Assembly: GCF_900108185.1 (NCBI RefSeq)
Contig: NZ_FNVA01000009.1
Location: 1-64,000, forward strand
Direction of reading: 5' to 3'
DNA length: 64,000 nt
Source of the DNA: Bryocella elongata
Lineage (GTDB): Bacteria > Acidobacteriota > Terriglobia > Terriglobales > Acidobacteriaceae
Made by a program: the position numbers and the translations under genes. Shown here in pieces: positions 16,128 through 25,110 of the stretch. The number at the start of each line of letters is the position of its first letter. Position 1 is the stretch's first letter. A model generated the notes under the pieces. It made no database searches. It was not told where the DNA came from and worked only from the letters and a program-made list of their open reading frames with translations.

Positions 16128-17249
16128 ATGAAGACACTTACGTTACCGATTCGATTCCCTTTCTCCCGCCCCCTCAGCACGCCGACTGCGACGTCGGCCC
16201 AGCCTGCGCCCCACGTGCTGGATCCCTCCGAGCAGCGGGCTCTCGCTCTCGCTCATGCACTCGTGCTGCAGTCCGATGACGCGATCGCAACGATGGACGC
16301 CGACGGTATGATCACCAGCTGGAATGCGGCAGCAACGCGCATCTTCGGCTATACCGAGAAGTACATCCTCGGACGTTCCATCTACGAGATCGTTCCGACT
16401 CGCCTGCACATGGAGGAGCGGTCGATCCTGTGCCGCCTCAATGTGGGCGAACCCATCGAACAGCGCGAGACGATCCTGATCGCAGCAGACGGCCGCGAGA
16501 TCCTCCTCCGCATGTCGGCCTCACCGCTGCGTAACTCGGCAGGCAAGATCACGGGAGCCTCTACGATCGCGCGGGACATCACCGACCAGGACTCCGGAGA
16601 ACGCGCCCGCACGCACCTCGCAGCGATTATTGACTCTTCTGAGGATGCCATCGCCTCGAAGAACCTCAACGGGATCATCACAGGCTGGAACGCCGCCGCC
16701 GAGGAGATGTTCGGCTACAGGGCCATCGACATCATCGGCAAGTCCGTCTACACGATCATCCCAAAATCCCACCATGGCGAAGGGCCTGGCATCCTCGCGG
16801 ACATCATCGCCGGCAAGCGGATCGAGCGGTACGAGACCGTGCGCCAGCATCGCAACAGCACGCTGATCCCTGTCTCGCTGACGGTCGTTCCGGTTCGCAA
16901 TGAGAAGGGACATGTCACCGGCGCGGCGAAGATCCTGCGCAATCTCTCGCAGCAGCGCTTCCTCGGATCGTCGCTGCTGCAGGCACGCAAGGTCGCGACG
17001 GGGACACGCAGCATCGTTCGCAGCGCGGATGAGGTCGTCAATCCGCTATCTGAGCTGGCCAAGCTGGTCGAAGTGGCCAAGAACCGCGCGACCCAATGGG
17101 ATGAGGTTCGCGCGTTGATGCTGAACGCCGAGACCGAGCTCGACCGGCTGTCCAAGTTGATGAACGAGACTGTGGCCTCGGCGCGACAGACCGCGCTCGA
17201 TGCGCAGATCTCCATCTCGCAGCTGAGCGAAGCGATAGCCGTTCGCTGA
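16128..17249 (+). CDS. PAS-PAS protein, paralog with lost phosphoacceptor
   Basis: This 373-residue protein parallels the 12763-13902 product. PAS cores are MITSWNAAATRIFGY and IITGWNAAAEEMFGY, each with a PAC tail (ASTIARDITDQD, AAKILRNLSQQRFL). The C-terminal helices are RSADEVVNPLSELAKLVEVAK and a matching TALDAQISISQLSEA tail. Where the paralog has AHHVNNPLE this copy has RSADEVVNPLSE, so the histidine is gone and no ATPase domain exists. It cannot be a canonical kinase. ATG at 16128 is chosen; a GTG at 16074 would add 18 residues, and neither has a good Shine-Dalgarno. Confidence 0.72.
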   Translation: MKTLTLPIRFPFSRPLSTPTATSAQPAPHVLDPSEQRALALAHALVLQSDDAIATMDADGMITSWNAAATRIFGYTEKYILGRSIYEIVPTRLHMEERSILCRLNVGEPIEQRETILIAADGREILLRMSASPLRNSAGKITGASTIARDITDQDSGERARTHLAAIIDSSEDAIASKNLNGIITGWNAAAEEMFGYRAIDIIGKSVYTIIPKSHHGEGPGILADIIAGKRIERYETVRQHRNSTLIPVSLTVVPVRNEKGHVTGAAKILRNLSQQRFLGSSLLQARKVATGTRSIVRSADEVVNPLSELAKLVEVAKNRATQWDEVRALMLNAETELDRLSKLMNETVASARQTALDAQISISQLSEAIAVR

Positions 17250-17268
17250 CATCTGCGCGCAACACACG

Positions 17269-19014
17269 CTAGGGCTTGGCCTTCTCCAGCTTGATCCACG
17301 CTTCCACGCGCTCCTGCAGAAGATCCAGCGGTAGCGCGCCGCCGCCAAGGATCTCGTCGTGGAAGGCCTTGAGGTTGAACTTCGGGCCGAGCTGCTGCTG
17401 CGCCTCGGTGCGCAGCTTCAGGATGGTGAGCTGCCCCATCTTGTACGCAAGCGCCTGCGCGGGCCAGGAGATGTAACGATCGGTCTCCTGCTGCGCCTGC
17501 ACATCGTTCACATCGTTCTTGTGCATGTAGTCGATGACCTGCTGGCGAGTCCAGCCCTGGTCATGAATGCCCGTGTCGACCACGAGGCGGACCGCGCGGA
17601 AGAGCTCGGAGCTGAGTCGGCCGTAGTCGCTGACCGGGTCCTGGTAGAAGCCGACTTCCTTGCCCAGCTCCTCGGCGTAGAGCGCCCAGCCTTCGGTATA
17701 GGCTGAGCCTCCGGCACGCTGGCGGAACTTGGGAATGCCCGTCAGGTTCTGCGCGACGGAGATCTGAAGATGATGGCCGGGTACGCCTTCGTGATACGCG
17801 ACGGCCTCGTCATCGACCAGCGAGCGATGCGTCGGGTCGGCCACGGCAACTGACACGCGACCGGGACGGCGGCCATCGGGCGTGCCGCCGGAGTAGTGCG
17901 TTGCCTGACCTGCGTTGTATGCGGGGATCGCCTCCACCGTGACCGGCTGTTTCGGCAGCAGCCCAAAGAGCTCGGGCAGCTTCGGCTGCATCTGGTCGAT
18001 GTACCTCTTGAAGTCCGCGACAATCTGCTCTTCGCTCGTCGGCCGCCACTTGGGATCGTTGTTGATCGCGGTGCGCCACTCGTCGAGCGTCTTGTAGCCC
18101 TGCTTGTGGGCCAGCGCTTCCATCTCCGCGGTGATGCGGGCGACCTCCTTCAGTCCGAGCTCGTGGATCTCAGACGGCGTGAGGTCGGTGGTGGTCATCA
18201 CCTTGACGGCCAGCGCGTAGCGGGCCTTGCCCTGCGGCAGGCTCTCGATGGAGAGCTGCGTGCGACCGTGCGGTGCATAGTCATCGCGTAGGAAGGCAGC
18301 GAACTTCTTGTACGCCGGGAGCACATCCTTCTCCACCGCATCGTTGATCTCCGCAGTGAGGCGCTGCTTGTCGGCATCCGAGAAGCTCGCCGGGAACTTC
18401 TTCTCCGGCATGAGGAACGGGTCCGCGGCAACGACGCCATCGGCCTGCGCGGGGAACTTCTCCGCGATGAACTTCACCGGCACGAGGCCATCCTTCTCGC
18501 CAGCCTTCAGGATCTCGATAGTCTGGTCGAGCGCGCGGGGAATCTGCTTCAGGCGGGAGATGTAGTCCTCGTAGTGCTTCACCGTATCCAGCGGCACCTG
18601 TACCGGCAGCTCCGCCAGAGAGGTATGGATGCCGCCCTGCATGTTCAGCGGCATCTCGTATTCCTTGAGCGCGAAGTTCTCGTCGGCGCGCACAAACCCA
18701 CGCTCGAAGAGCTGGTGGTTCAGCAAATCGTCGGCGCTCATCCCTGCAGGAGAGATCGCGCGAATGCGGGCGAGGTACCCGTCGCTCTCCTTGTGCTCAG
18801 CAACGATGTGAGCCAGGGAGAAATCGCCCAGCTGGTCGTTCTGGCTGTAATCGCCCTGGCTGGTGGCCATCATCGGATTGCTCTTCAGCCGGTTCTTGTA
18901 GACCTCATCGAAGAGCGCGTTCTGTGCCTTCACACGCTCGGCGACCGGGCTCTGCTGTGCAACAGCTCCCAGCGCGCAGGCAGAAGCCGCCGCCAACACC
19001 AAAAGATTTCGCAT
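17269..19014 (-). CDS. DUF885-family metallopeptidase-like secreted protein
   Basis: The 581-residue protein starts with a signal peptide (LLVLAAASACALGAVAQ) and contains the gluzincin-like motif AVAYHEGVPGHHLQI. Its two His and Glu resemble an HExxH-type zinc site, as usual for DUF885. Other family blocks are EGWALYAEELGKEVGFY near residue 450 and ISWPAQALAYKMGQL near 525. It is probably a periplasmic or exported peptidase; the substrate is unknown. TACGCT stands 6 nt before the ATG on the minus strand and no Shine-Dalgarno is seen. It is convergent with the second PAS gene, 19 nt apart. Confidence 0.9.
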   Translation of the reverse strand: MRNLLVLAAASACALGAVAQQSPVAERVKAQNALFDEVYKNRLKSNPMMATSQGDYSQNDQLGDFSLAHIVAEHKESDGYLARIRAISPAGMSADDLLNHQLFERGFVRADENFALKEYEMPLNMQGGIHTSLAELPVQVPLDTVKHYEDYISRLKQIPRALDQTIEILKAGEKDGLVPVKFIAEKFPAQADGVVAADPFLMPEKKFPASFSDADKQRLTAEINDAVEKDVLPAYKKFAAFLRDDYAPHGRTQLSIESLPQGKARYALAVKVMTTTDLTPSEIHELGLKEVARITAEMEALAHKQGYKTLDEWRTAINNDPKWRPTSEEQIVADFKRYIDQMQPKLPELFGLLPKQPVTVEAIPAYNAGQATHYSGGTPDGRRPGRVSVAVADPTHRSLVDDEAVAYHEGVPGHHLQISVAQNLTGIPKFRQRAGGSAYTEGWALYAEELGKEVGFYQDPVSDYGRLSSELFRAVRLVVDTGIHDQGWTRQQVIDYMHKNDVNDVQAQQETDRYISWPAQALAYKMGQLTILKLRTEAQQQLGPKFNLKAFHDEILGGGALPLDLLQERVEAWIKLEKAKP

Positions 19015-19162
19015 GGCGAAAGCGTATCAGAACGCAGGTTTGCCGGACACGGAGTGCATCGCACCCCGGGCGGTCCGCCCATACTGAAACCTGCTGGGGG
19101 ACCCGTTTCCCTCCCGGGTCCTCGCGTAAAATCAGTGCATCCTCCGGGTCTTCCCGAGATGC

Positions 19163-20845
19163 GTGGAGTATTCCCTGATTCAGTCGCTTCAAGCGCTCGC
19201 CCTGTATCTCGCCTCGCAACGAGGCCTGAGCCATTACTGGAAGACCCACTACGCGGATCACACATTCCGCAACGTCTATCGCTGGAACGCATTCGACATC
19301 TCGCTGCTCATCCCGTACTTCATCGTGATGATCATCCTGGCGTTCTATGGCATCCACCGCTATCAGCTGGTGTGGCTGTACTACCGCAATCGCCGCAACG
19401 CCGCGAAGTCCGCGGAATCGCCCGCTTCCTACACCGAAGAGCAGCTGCCCTTCGTCACGATTCAGTTGCCGATCTATAACGAGCAGTTCGTCATCGACCG
19501 CCTCATCGATGCCTGCTGCCGAATGGACTATCCGCGCGACCGCTTCGAGATCCAGCTCCTCGACGATTCGACCGACGAGACCACCGAGGTCGCAGCGGCC
19601 ATCGTACAGCGCTACGCTACCGGCGGCGTCACCACCGCGGAGCATCCGGAGCCGCTCGCGCCTCAGCCCGTCCTCTACCTGCACCGCAGCAACCGTTACG
19701 GCTTCAAGGCCGGAGCACTCGAAGAAGGCCTCAAATCCTCTCGCGGCGAACTCGTCGCCATCTTCGACGCCGACTTCGTGCCTCCGGTCGATTGGCTGCG
19801 CAAGGTTGTGCACCACTTCGCCGAGCCCGGCGTAGGCATGGTGCAGACCCGCTGGACGCACCTGAATCGCAATTACAGCTTTCTGACCCAGGTAGAAGCG
19901 ATTCTGCTGGACGGCCACTTCGTGCTGGAGCACGGCGGCCGTTCGCGTGCGGGCGTCTTCTTCAACTTCAATGGGACCGCTGGAATGTGGCGGCGTCAGG
20001 CCATTGACGAGGCGGGCGGTTGGGAGCACGACACCCTCACCGAGGACACCGATCTCAGCTACCGGGCGCAGCTCAAGGGCTGGAAGTTCAAGTACCTCCA
20101 GGATGTCGAATGCCCCGCCGAGCTGCCCATCGAGATGACCGCCTTCAAGACCCAGCAGGCGCGCTGGGCCAAGGGCCTCATCCAGGTCGCGAAGAAGTCG
20201 CTGCCAACGATCCTGCACGCTGACATCGACTGGCACCAGAAGCTCGAAGCCTGGTATCACCTGACGGCCAACATCAGCTATCCGCTGATGATTATCCTCA
20301 GCGTGCTGCTGATGCCCGCCATGATCATCCGCAGCTGGCAGGGCCCCATCCAGATGCTGTTGATCGACCTCCCGCTGTTCCTGGCGTCGACGGCCTCGGT
20401 CTCCACCTTCTACCTCGTCAGCCAGAAAGAGCTCTTCCCGCGCACCTGGTACAAGACCTTCCTCTACGTTCCGTTTCTGATGGCGCTCGGCGTCGGCCTT
20501 ACCGTCACCAACACCAAGGCTGTAATGGAAGCCCTCTTCGGCGTGAAGAGTGCCTTCGCACGCACGCCCAAGTACGCCGTGCAGAAGAAGGGCGAACGCT
20601 CACAGGCGAAGAAGTACCGCAAGCGGCTGGGCATCATCCCATGGATCGAGCTGGCCATCGGCTGCTACTTCGCGGGCACCGTGTACTACGCCATCTCCAC
20701 TGAGAACTACTTCACCGTGCCGTTCCTGCTGCTGTTCGTGCTGGGGTACTGGTACACGGGCTTCCTCAGCATCTTCCAGGGCCTCTTCGAGAGACGCGAA
20801 GGCCGTGGCGAGATGCACGAGAAGCCCTACCCCGTCGGCATCTAG
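19163..20845 (+). CDS. Membrane glycosyltransferase family 2 (cellulose/mannan synthase-like)
   Basis: This 560-residue inner-membrane enzyme has one N-terminal helix, a cytoplasmic GT2 domain and several C-terminal membrane helices, so it could polymerise and export a beta-glycan. Catalytic landmarks are IQLPIYNEQFVIDRLID, LLDDSTDETTE, IFDADFVPP (DxD), TLTEDTDLSYRAQLKGW (base Asp) and QQARWAKG (QxxRW variant). No PilZ domain is evident. The GTG start at 19163 fits the N-terminus, with weak initiation signals. A GGACCCG hairpin and TAAAAT precede it. The next gene follows 18 nt after the stop. Confidence 0.9.
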   Translation: MEYSLIQSLQALALYLASQRGLSHYWKTHYADHTFRNVYRWNAFDISLLIPYFIVMIILAFYGIHRYQLVWLYYRNRRNAAKSAESPASYTEEQLPFVTIQLPIYNEQFVIDRLIDACCRMDYPRDRFEIQLLDDSTDETTEVAAAIVQRYATGGVTTAEHPEPLAPQPVLYLHRSNRYGFKAGALEEGLKSSRGELVAIFDADFVPPVDWLRKVVHHFAEPGVGMVQTRWTHLNRNYSFLTQVEAILLDGHFVLEHGGRSRAGVFFNFNGTAGMWRRQAIDEAGGWEHDTLTEDTDLSYRAQLKGWKFKYLQDVECPAELPIEMTAFKTQQARWAKGLIQVAKKSLPTILHADIDWHQKLEAWYHLTANISYPLMIILSVLLMPAMIIRSWQGPIQMLLIDLPLFLASTASVSTFYLVSQKELFPRTWYKTFLYVPFLMALGVGLTVTNTKAVMEALFGVKSAFARTPKYAVQKKGERSQAKKYRKRLGIIPWIELAIGCYFAGTVYYAISTENYFTVPFLLLFVLGYWYTGFLSIFQGLFERREGRGEMHEKPYPVGI

Positions 20846-20863
20846 CAGACACGAAAGCAAGGC

Positions 20864-21361
20864 ATGGAATTACTGTTCGACGACGCCGCCCCCGGTGCGG
20901 CGCAGCTGCGGCTGCTTGAAGACGACGACCGCGAGACGCCCGCGCGTTTCCTGCTGCTCGTAGTAAAGGACTTTGCGGAGTTAGAGCGGCTGCCCGAGGT
21001 CTCACCGCACTTTGCGCTGACGATTGCGCTGGACTGCGCGCATGTCCCGGAGGCGGAAGCCATGCGGGTCGCCAAGCTGCTGCTGGCTCGCGGACTTGCC
21101 TATACCTGCTGCTGGGGCGCGGGCTGCAAGAACATCCACGATGCTTTTGAGACCGCTTATCGAGGGGCTGGCACGCCGGAGCTTCCTCCCGACGCGGACG
21201 CTCCCCGCACGACCTGGCACGCGCAACGGCCGCTCGAGAAAGCGCTGTACTACTTCCACTACTGTGCCAACCCAGCGCCGAGCTACCGCATCGATTGCCG
21301 GGATTACGTTGTTGCAACAACGGCGCGGTATGCACCGCGCGTGCGGTATTACTTCAGCTGA
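20864..21361 (+). CDS. Conserved hypothetical cytoplasmic protein
   Basis: No named family is recognised with certainty. The 165-residue soluble protein has no signal peptide or membrane helix. It contains RFLLLVVKDFAELE, a cysteine-bearing YTCCWGAGCKNIHDAFE segment and a C-terminal ALYYFHYCANP. The CCWGAGCKN cluster could bind metal. It follows the glycosyltransferase by 18 nt in the same direction and shares its terminator, so it may be co-transcribed. Confidence refers to it being a real gene. Confidence 0.7.
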   Translation: MELLFDDAAPGAAQLRLLEDDDRETPARFLLLVVKDFAELERLPEVSPHFALTIALDCAHVPEAEAMRVAKLLLARGLAYTCCWGAGCKNIHDAFETAYRGAGTPELPPDADAPRTTWHAQRPLEKALYYFHYCANPAPSYRIDCRDYVVATTARYAPRVRYYFS

Positions 21362-21390
21362 ATCTGAAATCTGACCCGCTCCAAACGCAG

Positions 21391-21416
21391 GGAAGCCCGC
21401 CGATTGGCGGGCTTCC
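21391..21416. terminator. Bidirectional terminator between convergent genes
   Basis: GGAAGCCCGCC, loop GATT, GGCGGGCTTCC: a perfect 11-bp stem midway between the stop at 21361 (+) and the stop at 21442 (-). Confidence 0.85.
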
Positions 21417-21441
21417 TGCATTCGCGATCCCCGATGTGCCT

Positions 21442-22407
21442 TTAGAAGCGCAGACCGAACTTCACCGGGATGTAGGTCGTGTGCAGCGAGTTCGCCGGGT
21501 AGTAGTTGTAGCCCGTGTAGGTGGTGTAGTTGGAGTCGGTCGCTCCGGCGCGGTACTGGTTGGCCATGTAGACGTAACGCGCGTCGACGTAGAGCTGCTG
21601 GTTCGAGAAGCGTGACATCTTGTAGGTCAGACCACCGCCGATATCGAATCCAGGCGCATTCGAGCTGTAGTGATCGAACGCTTCATTCTCGGTGTAGCAG
21701 CCATAGTAGATGCTGCAGGCTTCCGTGGGGGCGGTGAAGTTAGTCACCTTGTGGTAGAAGCCGGCGCCACCGGTGACGAACCCGCCGAGGCCCGAGCTCC
21801 CCTCGATCTTGTAGATCGGCTGCACCGAGAAGTTCCAGACGTGCATGTTGCCCTGGATGTCGTAGCTGCTGTTATCCGTGCTTCCGGTGTTGACGTACAG
21901 GTAGTCCGAGATCGTATAGGCGGTGAGCCCGAAGTTGTCGAAACCGAACTCCAGGTTGACGCCCACATGCCGGTTGAACATGCGTCCGCCGCCACCCTGA
22001 AAGCCCCAGCTCAGGGTGTTGTTGGTGCTTGTGGTCGAGACGGGAATCGCCGCACCAGCGCCGACGTAGAAGTCCCACTTGGGCGACCCATCGGCATTGG
22101 TGTTGGAGCCACGATAGCGCGGACGCCCGTAGCTCTGGCGGCCGCCGTACTGCATGGCGTTGCCGAAGAGGTTCAGGTGCAGCGCGTTGGAGGCAAGCTG
22201 CATGTTCGGAGCCGTGGTGGTGGCATCAGCTGCCGGGGTCGCGGCGTCGTCGGTGCTGACACTCGACGAAAACTGCGGCGTTGCGACCACTGCAGGGCTC
22301 GTGGCTGTGGAGGTCTGTGCCCCCATAACAGCCACACTCGCCCCAAGAAGGGCGGTCAGCGCCACCGATCGGCGCACAAATTCGGAAACTGCAATGCTCT
22401 TTGACAT
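21442..22407 (-). CDS. Outer-membrane beta-barrel protein
   Basis: The 321-residue protein has a signal peptide (SVALTALLGASVAVMGAQ) and a Thr/Ala-rich linker. It then has barrel-like strands such as WDFYVGAGAAIPV, NRHVGVNLEFGFDNFGL, GGFVTGGAGFYHKV, PGFDIGGGLTYKM and a terminal TYIPVKFGLRF ending in Phe, a typical barrel signature. The start at 22407 is supported by AAGGAG 10 nt upstream on the minus strand. It diverges from the PLP-binding protein gene. The cargo is unknown. Confidence 0.82.
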   Translation of the reverse strand: MSKSIAVSEFVRRSVALTALLGASVAVMGAQTSTATSPAVVATPQFSSSVSTDDAATPAADATTTAPNMQLASNALHLNLFGNAMQYGGRQSYGRPRYRGSNTNADGSPKWDFYVGAGAAIPVSTTSTNNTLSWGFQGGGGRMFNRHVGVNLEFGFDNFGLTAYTISDYLYVNTGSTDNSSYDIQGNMHVWNFSVQPIYKIEGSSGLGGFVTGGAGFYHKVTNFTAPTEACSIYYGCYTENEAFDHYSSNAPGFDIGGGLTYKMSRFSNQQLYVDARYVYMANQYRAGATDSNYTTYTGYNYYPANSLHTTYIPVKFGLRF

Positions 22408-22649
22408 CTTCGAAGAACTCCTTGACGGTTGAGCCTGGCGCTCGCCGGTGGGAACACCACCGGAGTTCATTTGTTGCGGTCTCGCGACGGGCCTCCAGTG
22501 CATGGCCGCAACAAGACTCGAACCGTATGACTGTAGGACGTGGAAAGTGGCCGCGCGGATGCAATGGCGGGTCGGGCCCCCTCCTATCTTCCGACGCGGG
22601 AGGTTCCGGCGGGAAACAACTGCCGATCCCCGTACACTGAAAGTGACCT

Positions 22650-23459
22650 ATGTCGATGGAAGCCCCGCCCACTCCGCTCCCCGTGCCGTCGGCAGAGTTG
22701 ATCGCCGAAATCGGCGAAAACCTGGCGGCGCTGCGGAAGCGTATCGCAGAGGTCTGCGACCGTGCACGGCGGTGTCCGTCCACCGTAGAGCTGATGGCCG
22801 TGAGCAAGGTGCATCCCGCGGAGGCGCTGGTCGCGGCCTTTCAGGCTGGGCAACGGCTCTTCGGCGAGAACCGCGTGCAGGAGTTTGCCGCCAAGCGGGA
22901 AGCGCTTGCGGCGTACTACAGCGGCCCTGCCGTCTCGGCTTCGGGACCGGACGAGGCGGGCAAGCCGACGCGGCCCATCATGCACCTGATCGGGCCGCTC
23001 CAAAGCAACAAGACGACGAAGGCTGCCGAGCTCTTTGACGCCATGGATTCGCTGGACTCCTTGAAGATCGCCCAACGGCTGAACAGCACTGCAGCGGCGC
23101 TGGGCAAGGTGATTCCGGTACTGATCGAGGTGAAGCTCTCTCACGAGGAGACCAAACACGGTCTCCCTCCGGAGGAGCTTGGTTCCCTGCTGGCGAGCCT
23201 GGCTCCGCTCGAAAACCTGCGTGTAAGCGGACTGATGACCGTGCCCCCCTTGGATGAAGCTCCCGAGGCGGCGCGCCCGTACTTCCGCCAGCTCCGTGAG
23301 CTCCGCGACGCGCACGCCAAACAATATCAGTCATTTACGGAGCTTTCGATGGGCATGTCTGGAGACTTCGAGGTCGCCATCGAAGAGGGATCAACCTGCG
23401 TGCGCATCGGAACGGCCATCTTCGGGCGCAGGACTGTGCCATCCGCGGAGCCCGTGTGA
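22650..23459 (+). CDS. YggS/PROSC-family PLP-binding protein (PLP homeostasis)
   Basis: This cytosolic 269-residue protein belongs to the fold III alanine-racemase-like PLP carriers that balance vitamin B6 and amino-acid pools. The PLP lysine lies in ELMAVSKVHPAEALV, and GQRLFGENRVQEFAAK, HLIGPLQSNKTTKAAELFD and LSMGMSGDFEVAIEEGSTCVRIGTAIFG are classic blocks. A 15-20-residue insertion (SASGPDEAGKPTRP) lies before HLIGPLQ. TACACT stands 11 nt before the ATG without a clear Shine-Dalgarno. The reductase gene follows after 72 nt. Confidence 0.93.
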   Translation: MSMEAPPTPLPVPSAELIAEIGENLAALRKRIAEVCDRARRCPSTVELMAVSKVHPAEALVAAFQAGQRLFGENRVQEFAAKREALAAYYSGPAVSASGPDEAGKPTRPIMHLIGPLQSNKTTKAAELFDAMDSLDSLKIAQRLNSTAAALGKVIPVLIEVKLSHEETKHGLPPEELGSLLASLAPLENLRVSGLMTVPPLDEAPEAARPYFRQLRELRDAHAKQYQSFTELSMGMSGDFEVAIEEGSTCVRIGTAIFGRRTVPSAEPV

Positions 23460-23531
23460 TTGGTTCTCCCGCCTTCGGTGACAAAGATCACGGAGGAAGG
23501 TCGCAACCCGCGTTTTAGAATAAAAGACACG

Positions 23532-24719
23532 ATGAGCGAGACCGCAACAGCTACAGCACCCGCACCGGCCGCTTCCGGCCACACCTCCAAGTACACCCGC
23601 AACGCGCCGTACACCTCGCGCGTGCTGGTCAACCAGCGACTTACCGGCCCCGAAAGCGAGAAAGAGACCATCCACATTGAGATGGAGCTCGAGGACGGCA
23701 TGCATTACACGCCGGGCGATGCCGTAGGCATCATCCCGACGAACCGCATCGAAGCCGTCGAAGGCGTGCTCAAGGCCCTCAACTACACCGGCGACGAGCG
23801 CGTGCTGGACCACTACAAGAACGAGATCTCGTTCGAGGAAGCGCTGACGCGGCACCTCGCGATCGGCAAGCTCGCTCGCGGCGCCGTCAATCAGTACGCG
23901 AAGCTCTGCGGTGAGAACGTCCCCGCCGGCCTCAAGGAGCTGCTCGGCGCCGACAACAAAGCGAAGGCTGAGGAATACACCTGGGGCCGCGAGTTCGTCG
24001 ACCTCATCACCGAGTTCCCCGGCATCATCACGGCACCGCAGCAGCTCTTCAATGTGCTGCAGCGCCTGACGCCGCGCATGTACTCGATCGCGTCGAGCAT
24101 CGCGATGCACCCCAACCAGGTGCACACGGTGATCCGCGTGATTCGCTACAACACGCACGGTGCAGAGCGCCAGGGTGTGTGCTCCGGCAACATGGCCGAG
24201 CGCGCTCCGGTAGGCGGCACCATGCCGGTCTTCCTGCACGAGAACAACGCCTTCCGCCTGCCCGAAAACACCGACGCCCCGGTCATCATGATCGGACCCG
24301 GCACCGGCATCGCGCCCTTCCGCGCCTTCCTCGAGGAGCGCGCGGTTACGGGCCAGAAGGGTAAGAACTGGGTCATCTTCGGCGAGCAGCGCTCGGTCTC
24401 GGACTTCCTCTACAAGGATGAGTTCGAGGAGTGGCAACAGAGCGGCGTGCTGAACCTGTTCCACACCGCCTTCTCCCGCGATCAACAGAAAAAGGTCTAC
24501 GTGCAGGACCGCATGACCGAGAACGCCGCCGAGCTCTACAAGTGGCTCGAAGAAGGCGCGTACTTCTACGTCTGCGGCGATGCGAGCCGCATGGCCAAGG
24601 ACGTCGAGACGGCACTGCTGGATGCGATCGCCAAGGGCCAGGACAGCACGCCCGAAGCAGCGCAGGAGTACCTCACCGCCATGAAGAAGGCCAAGCGTTA
24701 CCAGCGCGACGTGTACTAA
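23532..24719 (+). CDS. CysJ-like FAD/NADPH flavoprotein without flavodoxin domain
   Basis: The 395-residue protein matches the C-terminal two-thirds of sulfite reductase flavoprotein / cytochrome P450 reductase. It has a connecting and FAD domain with RMYSIASSIAMHPN and GVCSGNMAE, then an NADP domain with MIGPGTGIAPFRAFLEER, WVIFGEQRSVSDFLYKDEFEEW and a terminal YQRDVY. The N-terminal FMN flavodoxin domain is absent, so electrons must pass from FAD to another partner, not adjacent here. TAGAAT lies 10 nt before the ATG. A terminator follows at 24753. Confidence 0.88.
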   Translation: MSETATATAPAPAASGHTSKYTRNAPYTSRVLVNQRLTGPESEKETIHIEMELEDGMHYTPGDAVGIIPTNRIEAVEGVLKALNYTGDERVLDHYKNEISFEEALTRHLAIGKLARGAVNQYAKLCGENVPAGLKELLGADNKAKAEEYTWGREFVDLITEFPGIITAPQQLFNVLQRLTPRMYSIASSIAMHPNQVHTVIRVIRYNTHGAERQGVCSGNMAERAPVGGTMPVFLHENNAFRLPENTDAPVIMIGPGTGIAPFRAFLEERAVTGQKGKNWVIFGEQRSVSDFLYKDEFEEWQQSGVLNLFHTAFSRDQQKKVYVQDRMTENAAELYKWLEEGAYFYVCGDASRMAKDVETALLDAIAKGQDSTPEAAQEYLTAMKKAKRYQRDVY

Positions 24720-24752
24720 GAAGCAGATCGTAGAGAATAGATAGTAGACAGG

Positions 24753-24780
24753 AAAGGCAGAGCTCTCGGGCTCTGCCTTT
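24753..24780 (+). terminator. Terminator after the flavoprotein gene
   Basis: AAAGGCAGAGC pairs with GCTCTGCCTTT around a 6-nt loop, 34 nt after the stop. It is preceded by the repeat-like stretch at 24731-24752. Confidence 0.85.
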
Positions 24781-24801
24781 CTGCTTGATGCGGAGGTTGG
24801 A

Positions 24802-25110
24802 ATGATGTTCGAAAAGCGGCTTCGCGATGGCGTCCGTGACGGCACCATCACGCTCAGTGTGCGCTTCTGGATACGCCCGCGCGTCATCGTCGGAAACCGC
24901 TACAAGATGGACGAAGGCGAGATTGAGGTCGACTCGATCGAGCCCATCGGCATGCCCGACATCACGCCGCAGTTAGCCCTTGCGTCCGGCTTCCTGGGTG
25001 TGCTCGATCTGCTGAAGACCGCAAAGCACGGCAAGGGCGAGAACATCTACCTCGTCCGCTTCCACTACGTCCCGCCTAAGAGGCGGAAGACAATAGAGAG
25101 TAGACAGTAA
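24802..25110 (+). CDS. Small ASCH-domain-like protein
   Basis: The 102-residue protein reads like a minimal ASCH domain (MMFEKRLRDGVRDGTITLSV, then VIVGNRYKMDEGEIEVDSIEPIG and YLVRFHYVPP). This fold is linked to RNA or modified-nucleoside binding. GGAGG lies 6 nt before the ATG. The last codons (TIESRQ and stop) are made from the left arm of the 25094-25148 inverted repeat, so the repeat has become part of the C-terminus. The family call is by pattern only. Confidence 0.7.
   Translation: MMFEKRLRDGVRDGTITLSVRFWIRPRVIVGNRYKMDEGEIEVDSIEPIGMPDITPQLALASGFLGVLDLLKTAKHGKGENIYLVRFHYVPPKRRKTIESRQ

Noticed and set aside
12763-17249. A composite mobile element bounded by the two PAS genes
   Set aside because: No transposase, terminal inverted repeats or target-site duplication were seen; paralogous flanking genes explain the symmetry.
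23391-24887. A 498-codon open frame antisense to the CysJ-like gene
   Set aside because: It covers a clear flavoprotein gene and its translation shows no recognisable family.
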